Of a stretch of DNA of 64,000 nt, positions 11,740 to 21,971 are shown one piece after another. This DNA comes from Apodospora peruviana (taxonomy: Eukaryota > Ascomycota > Sordariomycetes > Sordariales > Lasiosphaeriaceae). The stretch is taken from positions 558,001 through 622,000 of the forward strand of contig JAUEDM010000001.1 of assembly GCA_033439685.1 (NCBI GenBank), read 5' to 3'. The position numbers and the translations under genes are program-made. The first letter of the stretch is position 1; every line of letters begins with the position of its first letter. The notes under the pieces were generated by a model, which was given only the letters and a program-made list of their open reading frames with translations, was not told the origin of the DNA and did not search any database.

Positions 11740-13826
11740 TCATATCCTAAAACTCTCCCGAACCGCCTCCCCAAACCTTCTTATCGCCTCAGTCATATTT
11801 TCAGGCGTCGCCGCCGCAAACGTAGTCCGAAAATACATATAATCAGTCTCCTCGTTGGGAGTTGTCTTCGGCTCAGCCCGGAACCAGGACCCACGAGCAA
11901 CGAGCGCGCCCTTGTCAAGACACAAGTGGAAGATTTCCTCCTCAATCTGTAAGAGACTCTTTTGCGGGAAGTCAGGATGCATCCGGGGGTTGACTTTGAT
12001 CCAATGCTAAATATTTCAACCCTGTCAGCACGCACCCAAGACCGGAAAAGGGGTTAGGGGGAACATACAAACATCCCAGCCATCGGAACAGCCCAACTCA
12101 CGACCTCTTTCGGCAGCAAACTCTCGCATGCGCTGATCATAACATCCCTTCGCTTGGCATACTCATCCCTCAAATTCATCAACCACCTCAGATATCCCTC
12201 ATGCCCCCATTCTTCATCCAACAGCTTATGAAGAATAACCTGCGAGAAACCTGACGGTCCCTGGCTGGCCACTTCCGCGTGGCGAATATACCGCTCGACC
12301 ATCTGTGCGGAAGCAGTAATCCATCCCAGCCGTGATCCGGGCACGACGACTTTAGAAAACGAATCCATCCGCAAGACGCGGCCATCCGTGTCCATGCTTA
12401 GGAGGGATGGGATCAGCGTATCCAAAAACTCATCCACACTTCCCTTCAGGGTATCGCTACCGTAAGCAGGCATCTGCAAAAAGTAATACGGCTCGTCCTC
12501 AATAATAAACACATCATGCTTCTGACAGACGCCGTAAATCTCCTTCCTCCTCTTTGTGCCTTGGGTAGCGCCGGTGGGGTTCTGACCGGATGGAACAGTA
12601 TAAAGCACATGTGGTTTCCTTTTCCCGTTTTGCTGTTCAGGATTCCAGGTACCAAGAATCTCATCCATACTCCCGGGCAACAGACCCTGGTCGTCCATTT
12701 TCACACCAACAACGTTCACACCAAGGGGGACAGCCGTTTCCAGAGCAGTAGAGAAGCTGTACTCCTCCGTAAGGAGCGAGTCCCCGCGCTGGCGATCAAA
12801 TAACATGCGCAAAGCCTGCTCAAGCGCGCCGGTGCTGCCGACAGTCAGGCAGCACCGCCAGTCGGCGTAGGGTGGGTTTTGCGTCAGCTCCGTATGCTCT
12901 GTCACGAAGCGCATCATCTGCGCGGAACCGGTGGCCTGGCCGTAGTTGAGTGCTATCGAAAGGTCGTAGACTTTGTCGGTTGACGAAGAGACGTCGTATT
13001 TGCCGATGGTTACTGTCTCGCCTGACGCAAGTGTGGCTGCTTCGGAAAAGTTGGGCGGTTTGGGTACTTTGAGAGTGATGGACTCGAAGGGAAAGTATTC
13101 TGGGCAGGGGAGGCCGCCTCCCAGAGAGATGATGCCTGGTTTTTTGAGGTGTTTGGCTGCTTGTTTGAGTACGCATGGTCCGCGGATGGTGGATTCGGCG
13201 CTGACGTGGTCTTTTTCTACTGTTAGTGACATGGCAAAGATGGATATGAGAGAGGAAGGTAGGTGATGATTTACGATCCCATCGTTTCGCCAGTGGTTTT
13301 TCTGGTGCCTGTCATGATAGAATCAACATCAGTCACTCACTCACTAAAACACATTTCAGTCGGGAAGAATGGGGAGACAAACAGGAGCCTTAAACATGTC
13401 ACTATCCGAGTACGCGGCCGTCATGGCCACCAACCGGCCGGCCTTGGCCCGCCGGTCCATGATATCGCCAATATTCGGTCTCCCCACACCAAAAGTAACC
13501 CCATTTCCCTCATCAGCAGGGTAAGATTCCAACTCGATCGTAATCTCATCTTCTTCCTTGTTGACGACCTTCGCTGCCTTGGTCACTGTCTGTGATGCCA
13601 AGGCTTCCGAGTGGAGTCTTGAGTTGGAATGGAATAATCTAGAATTAGTCCGAGCTCGCGAATGTTGTTGGCCATGTGGTGATATCAGCAGGCGGGAATG
13701 TTGTCGTCCCCGAAACACGGCAGCCGATGTGGCACCGGAGCTCGGTCCGACCACGGCGGCGGCGGCGGCTCTCCGCATTCTCGGTAGACCGCAGCGCTTA
13801 TAAGCGGGGACGGCGTAGTGAGACAT
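11740..13826 (-). CDS. ARO8: Aromatic / 2-aminoadipate aminotransferase (Aro8 type)
   Basis: A PLP-dependent class I aminotransferase that should interconvert aromatic amino acids or 2-aminoadipate with their keto acids. Minus-strand exons are 13826-13383, 13308-13275 (34 nt), 13219-12069 and 12006-11740, giving 631 residues. The Schiff-base lysine is Lys449 in MDSFSKVV, followed by PGSRLGW. GGGLPCPEYFPF and VPSGQNPTG are other hallmarks of the family. The small second exon supplies the conserved KRWD segment that joins the N-terminal helix to the fold, which supports the splice model. Compared with the usual Aro8 start near RRAKAG, this protein has about 110 extra residues rich in Arg, Ser and Ala. 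They could be a mitochondrial presequence. The ATG at 13826 is the first ATG that opens this Arg-rich segment, but the start is uncertain, and translation from the internal Met of IMDRRAK would give a cytosolic form. Confidence 0.88.
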
Positions 13827-15349
13827 GGGTGTGCTAGTCCAGATATTTGTGATACTTAATAATAAGTACCTAGCGAAAAGAGACAAAATTCGAAATGGAT
13901 GCAGAGCGAAGAGAAAAAAGTCAAGTCAAAGATATAGTTATCTCTCTCTCTCAAAATACAATTGGAGATAGCCTTTACCTGGTATTGATATGTAAACGCT
14001 TCCGAACCGGAGCATCAGCTGCAAGCTGCAGTGGTCAATGATAAGACTTACCGGCAAATTGGAGGCACAAAAGTGGAGAGAGAAAGGTTACTTTCAGGGG
14101 GGAAAGCAACCCGTAGATAGCCGCTCTTAGCCTTGTTAGTGATCTTGTCGTCCACTTACACCGGTTGATGAGTCGCTTTGTCCCTCCTCCAACAATGACC
14201 CCGAACGAGTCCTTCCAGTTCGGGCGGCACCGAGTCTGACATAGGCCTCGTGATTCAGTCAACCTCAGTATATCAGGTCGGATTGTACGTAAATTATTTG
14301 TCTTCGAAACCACCATCCTGTCAGATGTCTCGTAATTCCGGCAATGCATATCCAGAGAGCTGGAAAGACAAAAGTAATAGGTAATAGATGTTTTAGATGT
14401 GCAAGACAGATGCTTATTCTCTAACCAAAATACTCAAATGATATGACCAAGGAAATTGGCAGCAGTCAAGACCTCGTTCCAACCGATATCGACGAGCAGT
14501 CAAAACGTTGCTCTCTCCCCACTTGCAAACATCGTGTCCTTCCTTCACCCCTTCCTTCTTCTCGTTACCCCAGAAACTCTCGCTGCAGTCATCATGCTCA
14601 CAAACAAAAGAAAGAAAAAGGGAGGAAGTGCAAAGACAATGCGGTTTTCGTGAATAATCAACTCGCTTGCAAACCACCGACTCGCTGCTTCCCACCGACT
14701 CTGAACATATCTCTTCGCGTTGCCATCATTTGTACACTTGCTGTTAAACTAGCAAAACGTCAAATCTCCATGCAAATGAAGAAGCCTCCTCCACGACCGG
14801 CCGGCATCAGGGTTGCCCCCTTAAACGTATTTGTTGGTGTGTGCTGCTGGCCGCCCTCCCTCTATTGTCCAGACAATCTGTTAGAAAGACATTCCTCTGG
14901 ACTTCTATCTCGTACAAAGAACATGGTATTAGTCAAAGATCTGCATCCACACGAAATTGGTAAACACCAAAAGGCCAACGGATTTGTCGAGTGAGATCCG
15001 CTCCAGGCCAACATGAGCAGGGCAAGATCCAGGTAGAACTGTAGTTGCCGAGATGTCAAGATCCCCGGCTCCACTAGGGAGAAAAGGTCCGTTTGGACTC
15101 AAATCGGAGGCTCGTATAAAATTATCGCTGTCAAACCAGTATACGGGAAATATATTAGCCATTGCCGGCACTGCCGGCCGGCGAGACGGAGTACGGCGCT
15201 CCAGTAATAAAACTTTGGGAAATTCACGCCTTCCTGGCGTGATACAGAAAATCCAGGTCCCTAGGTGAAGGTACGTTTCCTCATTCAATTGAAAAAAACG
15301 ACCGTTTCCTCGGCCATGTCACACCATGGCCACGAATCAAACATCTCGT
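13827..15349. other. Intergenic region, no gene seen
   Basis: About 1.5 kb. A 183-codon open frame on the plus strand (14443-14994) is competed by frames on the other strand and has no recognisable domain or periodicity, so I do not call it. The part near 13830-14000 is probably the aminotransferase promoter. Confidence 0.5.
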
Positions 15350-16242
15350 TCACTGGGGTCCAAGTAGTGGATGGTCCGATCTCCCGGATGTGCTTTCGGA
15401 GGCCATATCCGGCTCAGATTCATAGTCCCGATCCATCCAGGCATACGGCTGTCCAGGCAAGTCCATGGGCTGAATCCTCTCTGGGGTAAAATAGCTTTGA
15501 GTCTGCGGGTCCCAGGTTGGTCGGGGCTGTCCTGTCACACCTGACAAGGTAAGCTCCGAGTCTCCTGACCCAGTCCGGCACGAATACTGGGACGGCGGCC
15601 CATATCGCCCAAAATAAATGGCATTGTGACGATTGGACTGGGACGGAGGGCGGCGTCCACGCCGGTCAGAGACTGTGCGGAAGGACTCTTCACTCGACGT
15701 ATCAATAGATACACCCGAGAACTGGTCGAGTACGACGTCACCACCTCGACGGAGACGGATGCGTTTGGAGGCTTTATCAACCGCCACAGTACCCAGGCTG
15801 GAGAAGACAAGGAAAAGTGGCAACCAGGGAATGAGCTCTTTCCTTGAGGATCCAGCCGGGAGGACGGCAAGCAACAGAAACAGGAGCGCCACAGGAGCTG
15901 TGTAGGGGCCGGTTCTGGGAATTGTCAACAATGATATAGAAGAGTATCGGGGAGTTGCATCTACCTCACAAACGGTTCGATATGGAGGCTATGAAACACC
16001 AAGGCGGCGAGGAGGAAGATGGTGAGAGTGCTAGGCAACGGTTAGTCTCCCACCGACCAAACAACGGTGGACTTGTCGCCTTACACGGCTCGAAACCAAA
16101 GGCCTCCCGCATTCGCAAGAGGGAACAGGACAGCTGTGCCGATCATACTTCCGCAAGAAAAAATCTTGATGAGGCGGTAAAGTCTATGGCCTTGTGGTTC
16201 CGGTTGTCGCTGTGAGTCGACAACACCCCGAGTGTTATCCAT
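15350..16242 (-). CDS. Hypothetical multi-pass membrane protein
   Basis: I do not recognise this family. The minus-strand exon model is 16242-16085, 16030-15965 and 15914-15350, giving 262 residues. The first intron has GTAAGG, an ACTAACC branch site and CCTAG; the second has GTAGAT and CCCAG. Splicing joins hydrophobic segments cleanly: GSMIGTAVLFPLANAGGLWF, then TIFLLAALVFHSLHI, then PVALLFLLLAVLPAG, then LPLFLVFSSLGTVAV. That gives about four TM helices after a short polar N-terminus. The C-terminal 120 residues are polar, rich in Arg, Ser and Pro, and presumably cytosolic. The ATG at 16242 is the first in frame, but an upstream exon is possible because a CAG precedes it closely. The similarly laid-out model at 17413 points the other way. 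Confidence 0.6.
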
Positions 16243-17412
16243 GACTGTCAAGTGTAGCCGTGGTATAATTCGCGGTGTGTCGCTCCGCAACGAACTGTTG
16301 TGTCATTCAATTTGATCGCCCGACGTCTTAGATATATATCTATGGCCAGTCGGAACAACACAGGCGAAGCAGTTCGTTGTCAGTTTTCGTCGGGAATTAA
16401 TCCAGGAACAGGGAGTAAACAAGAACTTTCGTGGTTTGTTGCTAAGGTGAAGATGGGCTGGGACCCGAGTAGTGTAAATACCTCGGGGATCTGGCTCGGT
16501 AGTGTGCTGCAGCTACTTTCTATTGAAGAAGGGCTTCCACGAATTGTTCTGCCCACCTTGGTGGAGCACTGCCTCCTATGTAAAGATGTAGCGACGCAGA
16601 CTGGCAGCTCAGTTAAGCACGTTGATTGAAAGTGGGATAACAAGATCGTCCCAGCTCCAGTGCTCATGTAGAATGCTTTGACTTCGACTGCTGTGGAGGG
16701 CGCCCAAAAACTAACCATGCCTGAGCCAGGCAGCGATGGTTCGCCATACGCCGCAGTTGGTTCGCATGCAATAGGGTCCCGGACCAACGCGGACGGGATT
16801 GGCCCAAAACCTCGGTGAGTGTCGTCAGCCCTGCTGTTAGCCGTGTCGTCCAAGACAGCCTTGCTGAACCCGGGTGGTTTGCCTTGGGTATTAATGCATG
16901 ATCTATGACCACTGCGGCCAGTTGGGCGTCTGCCCGCCTCAGCCTGGCCGCATATAGGCTTGGCATATGCATGTTGATTGCTCGAGTAGGATGGTGATTG
17001 ATGTGTAGTGCCCCTTGTTCAATGTGGTAATCAGGCAATCAAGGTGAGAGCACCTGATGATAAGCCCTCTGCAATGTGTGAGGCAGGGAAGGGGGTACCA
17101 CACCTGTCTTTGGGCACTTCTGAAGTTGGGTATTTAGAGAAGCTCTCTACCTTGCAACAATGTGCCGAGGTTTCCTGGGAGGGTCATGGCTGCCATGTTC
17201 ATGATTCCTTGACTCTTTGGGAGAGATCCTTCATAACTCATCCAAACGCCATTCCAATGCGACAACGACCATGCTGTTCGCCCCGCAGGCTAGACCAGGG
17301 GGAGGAGCCCTCGGGACGCTCTTCTGGGCTGTTCAAGGAAGTTTGGAGCTGGCTGTCCGAGACTGTTGAAATTGGCTTAGGGACCCTATGCGGCGGAGTG
17401 ACTTGGAGGTTT
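16243..17412. other. Region between divergent membrane-protein models
   Basis: No firm gene. Open frames on both strands (minus 16380-16853, plus 17008 onward) have no recognisable motif. The plus-strand frame is unusually long for non-coding DNA and may be the 5' part of the next gene; an in-frame ATG lies at 17074. Confidence 0.4.
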
Positions 17413-17860
17413 ATGTTGGAAACCGAGTCAACACAGGAAGGCAATAGTGTTGGTGTCCAATCTCATTCAGATCGATTTGACAAGACCGTGGCTAACCCGG
17501 ATCTAGGACCATGGACAGCATATCGAAGAGAGCTATTCCGACAACTTCATCCTTCATCCACCACCTGGGCTCATGCTCTTTTCGTGCCTTGTGTTCGGCT
17601 GCTGTGTCTCGTCCTTTGTTCACCGACGGCAAGACAAAGACCCTTTTCAGTTTTTAGTCTACATCGTTTTGCTTGCGACTGTCGTAATAATTGGCCATGG
17701 GACGCGGGCGAGCGCGAACATGATACTGCTTGGATACCTCCCGTGGACAATGTGTGCGGCTATGGCCATCAGCATCTCTGGCCATGGTTTGTATAGGCTC
17801 CAGCGACCTGGCGTCAGAAGCGGCTTTGGAGATGAGAAGATGCAACTTTTGCTCCGATAA
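17413..17860 (+). CDS. Possible small membrane protein, start uncertain
   Basis: Not recognised. In the model, exon 1 begins at ATG 17413 (or at 17074 in the same frame) and runs to about 17448. An intron with the branch-like GCTAACC and acceptor ATCTAG is removed, and the second exon is 17507-17860. The second exon has three strongly hydrophobic stretches: LMLFSCLVFGCCVSSFV, then FLVYIVLLATVVIIG, then a third that contains LPWTMCAAMAISI. The acceptor falls exactly where the TM frame would otherwise meet an in-frame TAG at 17504-17506. The layout of polar N-terminus, TM pairs and Arg-rich turn recalls the divergent gene at 15350-16242, which raises the possibility of paralogues. The donor is weak and the C-terminus may continue in another exon, so the model is tentative. 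Confidence 0.35.
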
Positions 17861-19304
17861 ATCGACGACGCAATGGCCAAGCGTCCGAGATAGCATAGCG
17901 ACGGCCAATTCCACGCCTCCTGGACAGTCGGGTCCTCCAAAGAAAAAGGGAACAGCTGTCCATGGGGAGGGTGGATTTGACATGGGATATACGTTTGGCT
18001 CCACGAGAATGGTAAAGCCTCGACACACTTTAACGTTTTTCAACTGGCGTCATGGTCCAACTACAGACCATACCTGTCCTCTGGAGGATGTCCGGTTAGC
18101 ACAAGGACCTTAAGACGCGCAGGAGACTTGGGAAATCTGACCACAGCTCACATTAAGCATTGTATGTTATTGCTCAGACCGAGATATTCGGTACCTTAAA
18201 ATTAACGAAGATTAACGACTTGTTTTTGGCACATCTCGAGGGAAGCGGGCGGCCCTCCCATAATCCATAGTTTCGCCCATGTGACTGGCAGGCACGAATC
18301 TGTTCAAGGACCCTGTGCAATCTGTGGTGAAGAACATTACATCGTGGACAGGAAGGAGCCCCTACCCTTGATGACGTGATACGCACACCATATGGTCTGG
18401 ATGGTCGTGGTAGTTCCTTCCAGTTGCGCCCATCTGCCAGTTGATGCTCCGGTCTTTTTTTGAAAACCAAGGATTGAAATTGAACAAGGCCTCCATGTAA
18501 GAATCTTGCAGTACAAACACCGATATATTTTTGAAGTAACAGTCTTATATATAAAGATTTGAGTAAACCGTTCGGCAGACTCCAAGCACTTAATCAAGGC
18601 TTCTATGTTGGTGTTTACTGAGTTCCGATTTGGGCAATCGCAGAGCAACCAGAGAATTGCAGTGTGACGAATGACGATGACGGAGGAGCAAGGCCCTGCC
18701 AAGCCACCCTTGAGCCACCGCTGCCACACATTAAAATGGCCCACCCGATCGCTTAGCGTGGGCCGTGGTGATGGTACCAGCAAATCGGTCCCACCAACCA
18801 CGGCATTCCCAGCCCGGCGCGTCCCCCAACCTCCCGTTCGGCATCAAGAATCTGAAGAACCAGCCAGCCAGCGCCCAGCCATGCCAGCTCGGCCCGTACC
18901 CCCCATTCACCCTTGGGCGGCAGCTGGGCCTCGACCCTTGTCTTGAACATACGATGAATTGGTTCCTGTTCCACACCTGGTTTGACTCCAGCTGATGACG
19001 ACAATTTGTAGGAGGTTGGTATCGTGAGCCTGGAAGATTTTCTTCTGCGCATTTATCCCATAAAGCCCGGTAGCATGCAGAGCCATGCGAGCTTAGGTTC
19101 CGAGACCTTCTCTTTCCGTGATTCAAATAATCTTCAATCGCATGTGCCGATAAGATCTTCATCTGTTGTCTTGGACTTGGAGAGCTAATAATTCACTCTT
19201 GTTTCGAACCCGCCCATCAAATCCCATTTGGGTCGCGAGTTCTCAGTCTCCTTTTTCTACTTGTTTGTTTTTCCTCGTATACCTCATCCCAGTCCCAGAG
19301 GCTG
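17861..19304. other. Intergenic region, no gene seen
   Basis: About 1.4 kb. A 154-codon frame on the minus strand (18337-18801) and shorter plus-strand frames show no domain. The CT-rich DNA just before 19305 is probably the GH16 leader. Confidence 0.5.
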
Positions 19305-20746
19305 ATGATGGTGTCGTCAAGAAGATGTCGGGCTGCGGTGGCAGCAGGAGTCGCGATACTTAGCAGTGCAGTATCGGCACAGACATGGTCAGCTTGCAAC
19401 CCGTTATATTCGTGTAAGTGGTTCCCAGTCAACACTTCTGCCTGAACAATTCCTGACTCCATTGCAGCAGGATGCCCAGCGAATACAGCGTTAGGGATGG
19501 CTATCGACGTCGAGTTCACACAAGGCGAGGTCAATTCGTTCGTTGCGAGTGGAGGAACAGTAGGATATGGTTCCGACGGCGCCACCTTCACAGTCGCTGG
19601 CCCTGGCCAAGCGCCCCAGCTCACGAGCGTCTTTTACATAATGTTCGGTCGCGTCGAGGTCACCATGAAGTGCGCACCGGGAGCCGGCATCGTCAGCTCG
19701 CTCGTGCTTCAGTCCGACACCCTGGACGAGATTGATATGGAGTGGCTGGGTGCGGACGACACCGAGGTCCAGACAAACTACTTTGGAAAGGGACAGACAG
19801 CCGGATACAATCGAGGCCAGTTTAACCCGGCGCCGAACAACCAGGGCGAGTTCATCACCTATACAATCGACTGGACAGCAGACCGCATCATCTGGTCTGT
19901 AGGCGGGACGGTGGTCAGAACTCTGAACGTCAACGACGCCGCCGGCCAATATCCCCAAACGCCAATGCAGGTCAAGTTCGGCGCCTGGTCTGGCGGCGAT
20001 GGCTCCAACGCCCCTGGCACGATCGAGTGGGCGCGCGGACCGACCGACTACTCACAGGGGCCGTTTACCATGGCAGTTAAGTCAGTTGTCGTCAGCGACT
20101 ACTCGACCGGCAAGGCATACACGTACGGCGACCAGACGGGCACGTGGCATTCCATCAAGTCGGACGGCGGCGAGATCAACGGGAACCTGGGCAACGCGGG
20201 CAGTGCCCCCGTCACGGTGACAGCCAGCGCGCCGGAAGTTACCCAGCTCTCGCCGTCCATTCCGGCCGGAGGTATCGGCAAGGGCGACAGCACGTCAACA
20301 CCCTCCACCACCAACGCCCCCCTTCCAGACGGCTGGGTCATGACGTCGAGCGGCAAGATTGTCCCTGTCGGCAGCTCGAGTATCGTAAGTATGTTCAAGT
20401 GTTTAAACCGGTTTTCTTTTGTCTATCTCCCTTTCTTGTTTTGGCACACAAAATATGCTAACGTTGTCCACGACAGAACCCCCCACCGCGTTTCTCCTCG
20501 TCCTTGGTCTCGTCACAGCCGTCGCAGGCCGCTGGTCCTGATTCGTTCGGCCCGACCACCTCGGCGGTACAGACGACACTGCAGACCAAGAGTCTCAACT
20601 CGGGAGCCTTTACACCTGCGGAGACGGCTACCACAGCGTCGACTCCAGCAGCGCCGGATAGCGCTGCCGCGACATTACAGACACCCGCAATTGCCCTTAC
20701 ACCAGGCGTCTGTCTATTTCTCGGTTGGCTGATGTTATCACTATAA
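19305..20746 (+). CDS. GPI-anchored GH16 cell-wall transglycosylase (Crh family)
   Basis: Crh/Utr2-type enzymes cross-link chitin to beta-glucan in the fungal wall. Exons are 19305-19413, 19468-20384 and 20477-20746, giving 431 residues. The first of two adjacent ATGs starts a signal peptide ending in VSA just before QTWSACNP, the usual mature start, with the paired Cys continuing in GCPAN. The catalytic motif DEIDMEW is at residues 123-129, with Glu124 as nucleophile, Asp126 and Glu128 as acid/base. GFG-like strands and WTADRIIWSVGG follow as expected for the GH16 jelly roll. After about residue 270 the sequence is Ser/Thr/Pro-rich and ends in a hydrophobic tail (VCLFLGWLMLSL) suited to GPI attachment. 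No chitin-binding module is seen. Together with the GH20 enzyme it is one of two wall- or chitin-related genes here. Confidence 0.93.
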
Positions 20747-21971
20747 ATACCTGCGTGTATTTGTCATGATTATCAAAAGGCAGCAGTATCCCCCGAGTGC
20801 ATATGCGTGCGATCTACCAGCCAGCGCAGCGAAACCGGGAGACGTGAAAACTACTAAAGATAAAGGACGGAGGAGATAATACCTATCCAATGGGCATAGA
20901 AGACGGTTGGTCGGTCATCATAGCGGGAAAGGACAGCTTGGGTCACATCAGGGTTGGATTTTGGATTGGGCATTTGAGATTTCACAACTATTTGCATTGC
21001 TCCTAAGGCGTTTTTGGCTTCTTATATAATGAGCGCAGCGTCTGGGTAGCGATATATCCCGGTTGCTGCCTATGAGTGGCATGCGAGGGAAACCAGCAAT
21101 CATGTTATTTAGATAGACATTTGCTTGTTAGGATGGGATATGAGTCGAGCCATGACTATGGAAAGCGATAGACTAAGAAATACAGACAGACAGACGGACG
21201 GACAGATATGGCAGCACTCGCCTAAATGAATGAGATGGACATAATAACATACTTACACACCGGAATGAGTTGCTCGATTCATCGAATCAATACCGGTTAC
21301 AAACATTTCGTGCCATGTCCTGGCTACAAACAGATTTTTGATCACACACCATCATCCTCACATACATTTTCACATTGAAAGACAGGACGGAAGACACAGT
21401 CACTATCACCAAAGTAAAAAGTTATGCATGCGAAAAGCTTCGAATTTCGTCTATAGCCTAGCCCATCGCATTCCCTGTTGAAAGTAGGCAAGCAATTCAT
21501 CATAACTTTGCAGTGTTTTGTTTTGTCTGGTCAGAATTGTAACTCGGATGATCTGAATCGTCCTTTTCCGTTCCTCCCCCTCTCCCGGCAGCAACACCGG
21601 ATCAGAACCAGAAGTCTCGCTCGCTTTGTACTCGTCCACCTCAGTCAAATCTCCATGCCAGAAAGACTATGCGTGGCGAGACAAAGCCAACACCAGGCTT
21701 GAATGAAACTTCCATCGGAGACTGAAAAGCATGCTCGCTCTCTGTAAATGCGCAGCGCCCATCATTGTTGATTGGGCTTTTTTTTGGTGTTTTATTTTTT
21801 TTCTTGGTCACACAAGTTCTGCCGTTGTGGCGTGTCTGTGTGTTTTGGGTCGTGTATGTATGTTCCGGACGAAATAGCAAGTCTATCGTGCTAAGTGAAG
21901 TTGTATAGCTTTCATATTGCACAGTATTCTAAATGAAAGGCAAGTGTTCCAACTGGCGGCCATCGCTCAGC
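20747..21971. other. Convergent 3' region of GH16 and TOP1
   Basis: About 1.2 kb of AT-rich DNA between facing gene ends, with short CAGA and GGAC repeats near 21180. No gene is supported. Open frames of 65-93 codons are unremarkable. Confidence 0.55.

Noticed and set aside
14443..14994. 183-codon plus-strand open frame
   Set aside because: No recognisable motif, unusual Pro/Cys/Lys composition, and competing open frames on the other strand.
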